Source of the DNA: CAYSJU01 sp964431495
Lineage (GTDB): Bacteria; Omnitrophota; Gorgyraeia; Tantalellales; Tantalellaceae
Reading direction: 5' to 3'
Assembly (NCBI GenBank): GCA_964431495.1
Contig: CAYSJU010000012.1
Coordinates: 1-56,721, forward strand
DNA length: 56,721 nucleotides
Shown here in pieces: positions 26,632 to 35,359 of this stretch (positions within the stretch are counted from its first letter, which is position 1; each line of letters opens with the position of its first letter). The notes beneath the pieces are model-generated. The model was not told the origin of the DNA and did not search any database. It saw only the letters and a program-made list of their open reading frames with translations. The translations under genes were made by a program, and so were the position numbers.

Positions 26632-28461
26632 CTAATCCAAGTCAAAATCGTCGACTTCTTCGAGCCGCAGCCTGCCCGGGTCCTGTTTTCTCTTGTCGAC
26701 AACAAAAGGCCCCATGACCAGGTAGTCCATATTTGTCCTCATAAAACACCTGTAGGCGTCATCCGGAGTACATACGATCGGTTCGCCCCTCACATTAAAA
26801 GAAGTATTGATAACGAGCGGACAGCCCTGGTCCTCGCGAAATTTCTTTATCATGTCATAATAGATCTCATTGTCCTGCCGCTTCACGGTCTGGACCCTTG
26901 CTGAATAATCCACGTGCGTTATCGCGGGTACGTCTGAACGCTTTATCTTCAATTTTTCAAGGCCATTTGTCTCATCCTTTTCTTCGATCTTTTGTCTCTT
27001 ATCATCTTCCACGGGTGAAACCAGAAGCATGTAGGGGCTCTCGCATTTAAGACCGAAATATTCCTCCGCGTTATCCAGGAGAACGCTGGGCGCGAATGGC
27101 CTGAAGGATTCCCTGAATTTTATCTTCCGGTTAATGATCGACTGCATTTTTTCAGACCTTGGATCGCCCAGGATGCTTCTTGAACCCAGAGCGCGCGGCC
27201 CGAACTCCATCCTGCCCTGGAACCACCCGATCACCTTCTGCTCACCCAGAAAATTTGACACGACAGCCGGGACCTTTTCATGCGCGATCCTGTCATAAGG
27301 TATACTGTTCTCCTTCAGATAGGCCCCTATCTCTTCATCCGAAAAAGAAGGCCCCAGGAGAGTGGCTTTCTGGCCGTCACCGCTTTCCCTTACCTCCCGC
27401 GTATTATCCAGATATTCATACCATGCTATCAGGGCCGCTCCCAGGGCGCCTCCGGCATCAGAAGCCGCGGGCTGTATCCATATCTTTTTAAAAGGACCTT
27501 CCCTTAACATCTTCCCGTTTGCCACGCAGTTAAGCGCCACTCCGCCGGCCAGACAGAGGTTCTCCATCCCCGTCATTTTATGAACATGGCGCGCCATGTT
27601 CATCATGGCCATCTCCGTGACGGCCTGGACGGACCTGGCCAGGTCCATGTGTTTCTGCCGCAGCTTGGTCTCCGGCCGCCTGGGCAACCCGCCGAACAAT
27701 CCGTGAAACCTGTCATTCGTCATGGTAAGGCCGGCACAGTAATTGAAATATTTCAGGTTCAACCTGAAAGAACCGTCCTCTTTCAGGTCTATAAGGTTCT
27801 CCAGAATATCCTCAACATATTTTGGCTCTCCGTACGGCGCGAGCCCCATGAGCTTGTATTCTCCTGAATTGACCTTGAACCCGCAATAATACGTAAAAGC
27901 GGAATATAAGAGCCCCAGGGAATGAGGGAATCTGATCTCATGACCCAGCTCTATTTTGTTCCCCTTGCCCACGCCGAAACTCGCCGTGGCCCATTCTCCC
28001 ACACCGTCCACCGTGAGAATGGCCGATCCATCAAAAGGCGAGGGATAAAAAGCGCTTGCCGCGTGCGAATGGTGATGTTCGGGGAATATGATCTTCCCTT
28101 TATATTCCAGTGTCTTCCTTATGTGCTCTTTTATGAAAAGCTTCTGTTTAATCCACGGCGGCATGGCGGAGATGAACGACCTTATTCCAAAGGGAGCGTA
28201 TGTCAGGTACGTTTCAAGCAGCCTTTCAAATTTGAGAAACGGTTTGTCATAAAACGCGACAATATCGAGATCCCCGATATCTATACCGCCTTCCTTCAGG
28301 CAATACTCGATGGACCTCTCCGGGAAAGAGGGGTCATGCTTCTTGCGCGTGAACCTCTCCTCCTGCGCCGCGGCGATTATTTCCCCGTCCCTGATGAGGG
28401 CCGCCGCCGCGTCGTGGTAGAACGCGGAGATCCCGAGGATATACGTGTTACCTTCAGCCAT
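26632..28461 (-). CDS. NodU/CmcH-type carbamoyltransferase
   Basis: Protein of 609 aa. The N-terminal Kae1-like ATPase domain has ISAFYHDAAAALI, the QEERFTRKKHD motif, the metal-binding HHHSHAASAFY near residue 128, and LTVDGVGEW. The C-terminal YrdC-related domain has GRMEFGPRALGSRSIL and NTSFNVRGEPIV. These enzymes transfer a carbamoyl group from carbamoyl phosphate, through carbamoyl-AMP, to a hydroxyl of a sugar or natural product. Nothing here suggests antibiotic synthesis. O-carbamoylation of the surface polysaccharide is the likely role. It lies 11 bp downstream of gmd. Confidence 0.92.
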   Translation of the reverse strand: MAEGNTYILGISAFYHDAAAALIRDGEIIAAAQEERFTRKKHDPSFPERSIEYCLKEGGIDIGDLDIVAFYDKPFLKFERLLETYLTYAPFGIRSFISAMPPWIKQKLFIKEHIRKTLEYKGKIIFPEHHHSHAASAFYPSPFDGSAILTVDGVGEWATASFGVGKGNKIELGHEIRFPHSLGLLYSAFTYYCGFKVNSGEYKLMGLAPYGEPKYVEDILENLIDLKEDGSFRLNLKYFNYCAGLTMTNDRFHGLFGGLPRRPETKLRQKHMDLARSVQAVTEMAMMNMARHVHKMTGMENLCLAGGVALNCVANGKMLREGPFKKIWIQPAASDAGGALGAALIAWYEYLDNTREVRESGDGQKATLLGPSFSDEEIGAYLKENSIPYDRIAHEKVPAVVSNFLGEQKVIGWFQGRMEFGPRALGSRSILGDPRSEKMQSIINRKIKFRESFRPFAPSVLLDNAEEYFGLKCESPYMLLVSPVEDDKRQKIEEKDETNGLEKLKIKRSDVPAITHVDYSARVQTVKRQDNEIYYDMIKKFREDQGCPLVINTSFNVRGEPIVCTPDDAYRCFMRTNMDYLVMGPFVVDKRKQDPGRLRLEEVDDFDLD

Positions 28462-28472
28462 AAGTAAATCCC

Positions 28473-29462
28473 TTATTTATCGCTGTTTTTTTTGAAAAAT
28501 TCGTAATCGTTCTTTACCATCTCTTCAACCAGCTGTTCAAAGGTCAACTTGTAATCCCAGTTCAGCTGTTTCTTCGCTTTAGCAGAGTCGGCCACCAGCA
28601 GATCCACTTCCGCGGGCCTGAAAAACTCCTTGTCCACTTCCACGTGATCCTTATAATTCAGATCCAGCAGTTTAAAAGCTGTTTCCGCGAACTCTCTGAC
28701 CGAATGTGTTTCGCCGGTCCCGATAACAAAATCTTCCGCCTTTCCCTGCTGAAGCATCGCGTGCATTGCTTTCACGTATTCCCCGGCATGCCCCCAGTCC
28801 CTTTTCGCGTCAAGGTTGCCAAGATACAGCTTATCCATGAGCCCCAGTTTTATCTGTGCGGCCGCCGATGTGATCTTTCTTGTTACGAATTCAAATCCCC
28901 TCCTCGGTGACTCGTGGTTGAAAAGTATCCCGCTGCAGGCGAATAAGTCATACGCTTCCCTGTAATTCCGGGTAAGGTCATACCCCGCTACCTTTGATAT
29001 CCCGTATACCGATCGCGAATGAAACCTGGTCAGCTCATTCTGCGGCACTTCTTCGGCTTTGCCGAACATCTCGCTTGAAGCCGCGAAATACACCTTGCAT
29101 TCCGGGCACGCGTTCTTGACCGAAGAAAGGATAAAATGCGTGCCGTTTATATTGACATTGAACGTGGAAAATTCATCTTCGAACGAATAGCTGACAAAAC
29201 TCTGGGCCGCGAGATGGTAGCATTCGTCAGGCTGCACCTCCTCCATGATCTTATAGATGCTGGGATAGCTCTCCAGGGAACCGCAATGCAGCTTGATGTC
29301 GCCCTGTATTTTACGGATACGCCATAACCTGTGTTTCTGATCTTCGAGCGCCACCCTTCTTATTATGCCGTGCACCTCGTACCCGAGTCCAAGCAGATAT
29401 TCAGCGATATAACTGCCGTCCTGACCGGTTATCCCGGTTATTAACGCCTTTTTTTTAGTCAT
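28473..29462 (-). CDS. gmd: GDP-mannose 4,6-dehydratase
   Basis: SDR of 329 aa with TGITGQDGSYIAEYLL at the N-terminus, the GMD-specific HGIIRR, ECYHLAAQSFV, the catalytic ASSEMFG and YGISK motifs, and FNHESPRRG(F)EFVTRKI, a clear GMD signature. It converts GDP-mannose to GDP-4-keto-6-deoxymannose, the precursor of GDP-fucose, GDP-rhamnose or GDP-perosamine. No GDP-fucose synthase or perosamine synthase is next to it. Another SDR at 21780-22763 could use the product. It is 39 bp downstream of the UDP-xylose-synthase gene. Confidence 0.95.
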   Translation of the reverse strand: MTKKKALITGITGQDGSYIAEYLLGLGYEVHGIIRRVALEDQKHRLWRIRKIQGDIKLHCGSLESYPSIYKIMEEVQPDECYHLAAQSFVSYSFEDEFSTFNVNINGTHFILSSVKNACPECKVYFAASSEMFGKAEEVPQNELTRFHSRSVYGISKVAGYDLTRNYREAYDLFACSGILFNHESPRRGFEFVTRKITSAAAQIKLGLMDKLYLGNLDAKRDWGHAGEYVKAMHAMLQQGKAEDFVIGTGETHSVREFAETAFKLLDLNYKDHVEVDKEFFRPAEVDLLVADSAKAKKQLNWDYKLTFEQLVEEMVKNDYEFFKKNSDK

Positions 29463-29501
29463 CGCTTTGTTCCTCCTCGATCATCCGTGTCTTTATTTTC
29501 C

Positions 29502-30437
29502 TTATCCGGGGTAATTTTTCCTGAACCATTCTATCGTGTTTTTAAGTCCTTCTTCCAGGGCAACCTTTGGTTCCCAGATGAGTTCCTTCTTCGCCTTCGT
29601 GATATCAGGCCTTCTCACTTTGGGATCGTTCACCGGCAGGTCCTCAAACACGATCTCGCTTTTGCTTCCGGTAAGCTCCTTGACTTTTTGGGCAAAAGCC
29701 AGAACGCTCATCTCATTGGGATTCCCGAGATTGACCGGTTCGTTAATATCTGATCCCATCAGCTTAACCAATCCCCCGACAGTATCCGATATATAACAGA
29801 AACTCCTCGTCTGCGAACCGTCGCCGTACACCGTCAGCGGCACATCTTTAAGCGCCTGGTCGATGAAGTTCGGGACCACCCTTCCGTCGCATCTTCTCAT
29901 GCGTTCGCCGTAAGTGTTGAATATGCGCGCTATCTTGGCGTCAATACCGTGCACCCTGTGATACGCGAGCGTAATGGCTTCCGCGAACCGTTTGGCCTCG
30001 TCATATACGCCCCGCGGACCGATGGGGTTCACGTTCCCCCAGTATGTTTCAGGCTGCGGGTTGACCAGCGGATCCCCGTACACTTCGGACGTCGAGGCGA
30101 GAAGGAACTTCGCTCCATGCTCCTTGGCAACCCCGAGCGAATTATGCGTCCCCAGTGAACCGACCTTCAGCGTCTTTATCGGATAGTTCAGATAATCCAC
30201 CGGGCTGGCCGGGGAAGCCAGGTGAAGCACGTAGTCGATCTCCCCCTCTACGGATATATACTCTGTCACGTCATGCTTAATAAACTTGAACCTCTCGTTT
30301 TCCGAAAGGTGTTCCACGTTCTTAACGCTGCCGGTGATAAGATTATCCAGGCATATAATATGATGTCCCGCCTCGATGAGTCTCTCCGCCAGATGAGAAC
30401 CGATACACCCGGCACCGCCTGTTAACAATATCCTCAT
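29502..30437 (-). CDS. uxs: UDP-glucuronate decarboxylase (UDP-xylose synthase)
   Basis: SDR of 311 aa. ATG 30437 forms an ATGA overlap with the upstream epimerase stop, and MRILLTGGAGCIGSHL then begins the Rossmann fold. Strong UXS signatures: HLASPASPVDYLNYPIKTLKVG, STSEVYGDP, YDEAKRFAE (YxxxK), FNTYGERM and GDGSQTRSF. It decarboxylates UDP-glucuronate to UDP-xylose. The ugd gene that heads this run supplies UDP-glucuronate, so a xylose- or glucuronate-containing glycan is expected. Confidence 0.92.
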   Translation of the reverse strand: MRILLTGGAGCIGSHLAERLIEAGHHIICLDNLITGSVKNVEHLSENERFKFIKHDVTEYISVEGEIDYVLHLASPASPVDYLNYPIKTLKVGSLGTHNSLGVAKEHGAKFLLASTSEVYGDPLVNPQPETYWGNVNPIGPRGVYDEAKRFAEAITLAYHRVHGIDAKIARIFNTYGERMRRCDGRVVPNFIDQALKDVPLTVYGDGSQTRSFCYISDTVGGLVKLMGSDINEPVNLGNPNEMSVLAFAQKVKELTGSKSEIVFEDLPVNDPKVRRPDITKAKKELIWEPKVALEEGLKNTIEWFRKNYPG

Positions 30438-31375
30438 CTCGGCTCCCCCCCCGTGAACCACTCGACGGTCCTTTTCAGGCCTTCTTGAAAGTCAACGCTT
30501 GTTTCAAGATGAAGTATGTTCCTCAGGCCGCTGATATCAGCATATGTCTTGAACACGTCACCGGGACGTTTTGGACCGTAAACGGACTCGATGTGCTTTC
30601 CCATTATTTTCTGCAATGATTCGGCCACATCGATAATAGAATAATCATTCCCGCAGGCCACGTTAAAGACCATGCCGGCCGCTTCCCGGACCTCGCATGC
30701 CGCGAGATTAGCGTCCACCACATTGGACACGAACGTGAAATCTCTTGACTGCTTCCCGTCGCCGTCAATAATACACGGCTCGTCATTCTGCAACCTTGAG
30801 ATAAAAGCCGGTATCACCGCCGAATACCTTGATTCCGGGTCCTGCCTGGGACCGAACACGTTAAAATACCTTAAAGAAACGGTCTCGAGGCCGAAAGTAG
30901 CGTTGAACATCCGGCAATAATATTCACCCGCGAGCTTGCTTACGGCGTAAGGCGATATGGGATCAGGCACTATTGTTTCTTTCTGCGGATACTGGTCACA
31001 ATCGCCGTAAACAGAACTGCTGGAAGCGTACACCACCCTCTTTATCCCCGCCTCTTTGGAAAGCAAAAGCAGATTAAGCGTGCCCGCGACATTCACGTCA
31101 TTCGTGACAACGGGCCTCTCCACGCTCTTCGCAACGCTCCTCAAAGCGGCCTGGTGCACCACATAATCCACGCCTTTTAGAGCTTTAGTGACGTCATCAC
31201 CATTGCGGATGTCCCCTTCATGAAATTCGATCTTATCCATGAACGGCTTGATCTTGTCCATGCTGCCGGTTGAAAGATTATCGAGCACCCGCACGTCTTC
31301 CCCGCGCCTCACAAGCTCTTCCACTATGTTCGACCCGATGAACCCGGCCCCGCCTGTTACCAGATATTTATTCAT
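30434..31375 (-). CDS. wbpP: UDP-GlcNAc 4-epimerase, WbpP type
   Basis: SDR of 313 aa starting at ATG 31375, with an AGAGG Shine-Dalgarno. Seen: VTGGAGFIGSN, HQAALRSVAKSVERP (the WbpP/TviC-type loop), ASSSSVYGD, YAVSK (YxxxK), RYFNVFGPRQDP and GDGKQSRDFTFV. WbpP and TviC interconvert UDP-GlcNAc and UDP-GalNAc or their uronic acids. The dehydrogenase directly upstream (17 bp) is of the partner type, so the pair could also make UDP-GalNAcA. Exact substrate is inferred. Confidence 0.85.
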   Translation of the reverse strand: MNKYLVTGGAGFIGSNIVEELVRRGEDVRVLDNLSTGSMDKIKPFMDKIEFHEGDIRNGDDVTKALKGVDYVVHQAALRSVAKSVERPVVTNDVNVAGTLNLLLLSKEAGIKRVVYASSSSVYGDCDQYPQKETIVPDPISPYAVSKLAGEYYCRMFNATFGLETVSLRYFNVFGPRQDPESRYSAVIPAFISRLQNDEPCIIDGDGKQSRDFTFVSNVVDANLAACEVREAAGMVFNVACGNDYSIIDVAESLQKIMGKHIESVYGPKRPGDVFKTYADISGLRNILHLETSVDFQEGLKRTVEWFTGGEPR

Positions 31376-31392
31376 GTTCGCCTCTTTCTCCT

Positions 31393-32709
31393 TCAAAGCT
31401 TTATTATGTTTTCCCCTTTGATCTTTTTCTTCTCAAAAACGTTTCTCGTGTCAAATACGATCCTGGAATTCTTAGATATCAGACCGTAATCAAGATCGCT
31501 GTGGTCGGTCACCACGACGACAATGTCCTGCTTTCTTAAAAGCTGCTTCGTCAATGTCCTGGATCTCGCCTTGATCCCGCCGATATCCAGGTAAGGGATA
31601 TACGGGTCATGATACGATAAAACCGCCTTCTTTTTCTGCAGTAGTTCGATAATATCAAGCGCGGGCGACTCCCTCAGGTCATTGACGTCTCTCTTGTAGG
31701 TCACTCCGATTATGAGCACCCTCGAGCCCTGGATCTTTCTTCTTCCAGCGGCAAGTATCTCCCCTATCCTTTTGACTATTTGTCGCGGGACACCGCGGTT
31801 CACGCTGGCCGCGAGATCCACCATCTTTGTCTTAAAACCGACTTTCCGCGCCTTCCATGACAGGTACATGGGGTCAGCGGGTATGCAATGTCCCCCGATG
31901 CCCGGGCCCGGGTAGAACGGCATGAACCCGAAAGGTTTTGTCTCCGCCCCCTTGATCACTTCCCAGACGTCTATCTTTAACCTGTGGCACAGATTGGCGA
32001 ACTCATTGATAAGTCCTATGTTCACGATACGGAACGTGTTCTCCAGCAGTTTCGTCACCTCGGCTACCTCCGGGTTCGAGACCCCTATCACTTTGTCTAT
32101 AACCTGGGAATACAAGAGCTTCGCCAGTTCCGTCCCCCGTTCGGTGAAACCGCCGATGACCTTCGGTATGTTGCTGAAATCATATTTCGGGTTCCCCGGG
32201 TCTATCCTTTCGGGAGAAAAAGCGAGATAAAAATCCCTGTCCGCTTTCAGACCGCTTTTCTCGAGAGCGGGCAGTATGACTTCTCTCGTCGTCCCGGGAT
32301 AGGTGGTGCTTTCCAGTATGATCATCTGGCCCGGACGCAGATACCTGCTCAGGGTCCTGCTGGCGCTCAGCACGAACGAGATGTCCGGTTCTTTTATCTT
32401 CCTTAAAGGCGTTGGAACGCATATGATAATAACATCCGATCCGCCCAGGACCTTCTTATCCGACGTGGCGAAAAACCTCTTCCTGCCGGAGAGCGCTTTA
32501 GCCACTCTCCTCGCGGGCACGTCGTTTATATAAGAATCCCCCTTCTTCAGCTTTTTTATCCGGGCGTTGTTAGTGTCCAGGCCGTTTACCTTAAAACCAT
32601 TTTCACAAAACTCAAGGGCTATTGGCAGACCCACGTATCCCAGCCCAATTACGGTAATAACGGCTTTCTTGTTTTTTATCTTTTTCTTAAGCTCAGTGAA
32701 ACTGTTCAT
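31393..32709 (-). CDS. wbpA: UDP-GlcNAc 6-dehydrogenase, WbpA-type nucleotide-sugar dehydrogenase
   Basis: Protein of 438 aa with the three domains of the UDP-glucose/GDP-mannose dehydrogenase family. The NAD-binding motif is GLGYVGLP near residue 22. It also has CVPTPL, STTYPGTT, the FSPERIDPGNP loop that separates WbpA/TviB enzymes from Ugd, and the catalytic cysteine in PGPGIGGHCIPADP. It oxidises UDP-GlcNAc (or UDP-GalNAc) at C6 to the uronic acid. With wbpB, wbpE, wbpD and wbpI homologues elsewhere in the same run, it would start UDP-ManNAc3NAcA synthesis. It abuts rmlD with no gap. Confidence 0.9.
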   Translation of the reverse strand: MNSFTELKKKIKNKKAVITVIGLGYVGLPIALEFCENGFKVNGLDTNNARIKKLKKGDSYINDVPARRVAKALSGRKRFFATSDKKVLGGSDVIIICVPTPLRKIKEPDISFVLSASRTLSRYLRPGQMIILESTTYPGTTREVILPALEKSGLKADRDFYLAFSPERIDPGNPKYDFSNIPKVIGGFTERGTELAKLLYSQVIDKVIGVSNPEVAEVTKLLENTFRIVNIGLINEFANLCHRLKIDVWEVIKGAETKPFGFMPFYPGPGIGGHCIPADPMYLSWKARKVGFKTKMVDLAASVNRGVPRQIVKRIGEILAAGRRKIQGSRVLIIGVTYKRDVNDLRESPALDIIELLQKKKAVLSYHDPYIPYLDIGGIKARSRTLTKQLLRKQDIVVVVTDHSDLDYGLISKNSRIVFDTRNVFEKKKIKGENIIKL

Positions 32710-33606
32710 CTAAACATCCCTTCCGCTTTTCAGGTATTCCTTAAGCGCTTCCTGCCAGGGGCGCATAACATACCCTGTTTTTCTATTGAACTTTCCATTA
32801 TCTAAAACCGAAAACCTGGGCCTTTTCGCTGGCCGGTCCAGTTCATCCGACGTTATTGCTTCTATCGCGATCCCTTCCGATCCTTTATACCCGATTATCT
32901 GTTCAGCGAATTCATACCATGAGCATCGGCCGGAATTGGACACATGAAAGATCTCCCTTCCGGATGTCACACCCGCTTCCAAAAGCTTTGCCAGCGCTGT
33001 GGAAAAATCTTTCGTATACGTCGGAGAACCCACCTGGTCGCCGACAACTCTGAGCTTCTCACCTGCCGCAGCTTTTGAGATTAAGGCATCTACAAAATTT
33101 CTGCCTTGTTTGCCGAAAAGCCAGCTTGTCCGCACTATAGCATAAGCGGGCAAAAGTGTCTTTACCGCCTCTTCGGCCTCATATTTTGTCCTGGCGTAAA
33201 CGCTGATGGGACAGGGAGGATCACCTTCCGTATAAGGCTCATTTTTCCTGCCGTCAAACACAAAATCCGTGCTTATCAGTATTAACGGGATATCACGGCC
33301 GGCCGCGGCCTTCGCTACGCTCTCAGTTCCTTTAACATTAACAGCATCAGCTTTCCCCGGGTCCCCTTCACACCCGTCAACATCGGTCCATGCCGCGGCA
33401 TGGATCACTATATCCGGATGTTCTTCTCCGACTATGCGCCTGATCTCATCAGCGTCTGTTATACCGACCTTATAGAATACCAGGGGCGTGGCACATGACG
33501 CATGGGATTCGTTTATATCCACGCCTATGATCTTGTGATCCTTTTCGAGCACATCGCAAAGGTCGGTCCCCAACATACCGCTTGAGCCAGTAATTAGTAT
33601 TTTCAT
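32710..33606 (-). CDS. rmlD: dTDP-4-dehydrorhamnose reductase
   Basis: SDR of 298 aa with ITGSSGMLGTDL, the RmlD-type HAAAWTDVDGCE, STDFVFDG, YARTKYEAE (YxxxK), RTSWLFG and GDQVGSPTY. It catalyses the last step to dTDP-L-rhamnose. It is 15 bp downstream of rmlB. With rmlA, rmlB and rmlC also present, the pathway is complete within 4.2 kb. Confidence 0.95.
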   Translation of the reverse strand: MKILITGSSGMLGTDLCDVLEKDHKIIGVDINESHASCATPLVFYKVGITDADEIRRIVGEEHPDIVIHAAAWTDVDGCEGDPGKADAVNVKGTESVAKAAAGRDIPLILISTDFVFDGRKNEPYTEGDPPCPISVYARTKYEAEEAVKTLLPAYAIVRTSWLFGKQGRNFVDALISKAAAGEKLRVVGDQVGSPTYTKDFSTALAKLLEAGVTSGREIFHVSNSGRCSWYEFAEQIIGYKGSEGIAIEAITSDELDRPAKRPRFSVLDNGKFNRKTGYVMRPWQEALKEYLKSGRDV

Positions 33607-33621
33607 ACGTAACGAATCCCC

Positions 33622-34602
33622 TCACCACTCGATTATCTCCGCCCTCTCCCTGAGCGGCGCCCACCAGTCCTCGTTCTCCTTATACCATTCAATCGTCTTT
33701 TCAAGCGCTGTTAAAAAATCGTTCGAGGGAACCCAGCCCAATCCCTTGATCTTTGATGAATCGAGAGCGTAACGGCGGTCGTGTCCGGGCCTGTCCGTTA
33801 CATACTGTATATAACTTTCGTCCTTCCCCATAATGGACAATACATGGCGAGTAAGTTCAAGGTTGCTTACCCGCTTGTCTCCCCCTACATTGTATATCTC
33901 CCCTGGTTTTCCCTTATGCAGGACAAGGTCTATCGCCTCGCAATTATCCTTCGCGAAGAGCCAGTCCCGCACGTTCCCGCCGTCCCCGTAGAGCGGGACT
34001 TTTTTTCCTTTTATCAAATTCGTTATAAAAAGCGGCATGGCCTTTTCCGGATACTGAAAAGGCCCGAAATTATTGGAGCTTCTTGTAACCATCACCGGCA
34101 TATTGTGTGTCATGTAGTATGACAGGGCCAGGAGGTCCGCCGCGGCTTTTGTCGAGGAATAGGGGCTGCTCGGCCTCAGGATATCATCCTCGGACGACAG
34201 CCCTTCCGGGACGCTCCCGTATACTTCGTCAGTCCCTATCTGCACGAACTTCGATACTCCGCGTTCTCTGGCGGCCTCCAGCAGGACCTTTACCCCGTAG
34301 ACATTTGTCATCAGAAAATCTTCCGGGTATTTTATGGACCTGTCAACATGGCTTTCCGCGGCAAAGTTCACTATCGCCTCTATTCCGCCGGCTAACACGT
34401 CTCTCACCAGGGTTTCATCGCGTATGTCCCCTTTGACAAAGGAATACCCGGGATCACCGGCTACACTTTTAAGGTTCTCCGGATTACCGCAATACGTGAG
34501 TTTGTCAAGGTTCACTATGCTGATATCATCGTGTTTCTCAAGCATCCAGTGTATAAAATTCGATCCTATAAAACCGCAACCGCCTGTCACTAATATTTTC
34601 AT
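33622..34602 (-). CDS. rmlB: dTDP-glucose 4,6-dehydratase
   Basis: SDR of 326 aa with VTGGCGFIGSNFIHW, LDKLTYCGNPENL, FAAESHVDRSI, the TDEVYGS catalytic segment (Asp-Glu dehydratase pair), YSSTKAAAD (YxxxK), RSSNNFGPFQYPEK and the phosphate-binding GDGGNVRDW. It makes dTDP-4-keto-6-deoxyglucose. It sits in rml order 14 bp after rmlA. Confidence 0.96.
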   Translation of the reverse strand: MKILVTGGCGFIGSNFIHWMLEKHDDISIVNLDKLTYCGNPENLKSVAGDPGYSFVKGDIRDETLVRDVLAGGIEAIVNFAAESHVDRSIKYPEDFLMTNVYGVKVLLEAARERGVSKFVQIGTDEVYGSVPEGLSSEDDILRPSSPYSSTKAAADLLALSYYMTHNMPVMVTRSSNNFGPFQYPEKAMPLFITNLIKGKKVPLYGDGGNVRDWLFAKDNCEAIDLVLHKGKPGEIYNVGGDKRVSNLELTRHVLSIMGKDESYIQYVTDRPGHDRRYALDSSKIKGLGWVPSNDFLTALEKTIEWYKENEDWWAPLRERAEIIEW

Positions 34603-34616
34603 CTTATTCCCTTAGA

Positions 34617-35345
34617 TCATCCTTTTACGGTCTCCTGCTCGGCCACGAGCTGATTCGCCCTAAGAAGCGACTCGAACGTCCCCGCGTCGGTCCACCAGCC
34701 GTCGAGTATCGAATAGGTCAATTTACCTTCACGCAAATAAGCGTTATTCACGTCGGTGATCTCCATCTCACCCCGGTCTGAAGGTTTCAGTGTCCTGGTG
34801 ATATCAAATATATGTTTATCGTACATGTATATCCCTGTGACCGCGTAACTGGTTTTGGGCTTCTCTGGTTTTTCGGCTATGTCCACTATCCTGTCCCCCT
34901 CGAACTCGACGACACCGAATCTCTCAGGATTAGACACTTCTTTTATCAGTATCCTTGCCCCGTCAGCCTGGCCGGCGAATTCCCTGACTTCCTTTTTTAT
35001 GTCTTTTTCTATGATATTATCACCAAGTATCACGACCAGCTTATCCCCTTCCGCGAAATGCTCCGCCAGGCTTAATGCTTCGGCAATGCCACCCTCCTTT
35101 TCCTGATAAGCGTAATTTATCCCTTTAAGTCCGAATTCGTTACCGTTTCCGAGCAGGTGTAGAAAATCACCGGCATGATTCCCGCCTGTCACGACTATGA
35201 TGTCCTTTATACCGGCATCGACCAGCGTCCTTACGGGATAATAGATCATCGGCTTGTTATAAACCGGTAAAAGATGCTTGTTCGTTATCTTTGTAAGAGG
35301 ATACAACCTCGACCCCAACCCGCCGGCTAATACTACACCTTTCAT
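34617..35345 (-). CDS. rmlA: Glucose-1-phosphate thymidylyltransferase, short form
   Basis: Nucleotidyltransferase of 242 aa with the signature LAGGLGSRLYPLT, LLPVYNKPMIYYP, VTGGNHAGDF, the metal-binding LGDNI and EKPEKPKTSYAVTG. It lacks about 50 C-terminal residues (the allosteric region) found in proteobacterial RmlA of about 290 aa. It belongs to the short class common outside Proteobacteria. It makes dTDP-glucose. The feedback site typical of long RmlA may therefore differ; that is inference. Confidence 0.93.
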   Translation of the reverse strand: MKGVVLAGGLGSRLYPLTKITNKHLLPVYNKPMIYYPVRTLVDAGIKDIIVVTGGNHAGDFLHLLGNGNEFGLKGINYAYQEKEGGIAEALSLAEHFAEGDKLVVILGDNIIEKDIKKEVREFAGQADGARILIKEVSNPERFGVVEFEGDRIVDIAEKPEKPKTSYAVTGIYMYDKHIFDITRTLKPSDRGEMEITDVNNAYLREGKLTYSILDGWWTDAGTFESLLRANQLVAEQETVKG

Positions 35346-35359
35346 GATTCACTCCCCGT

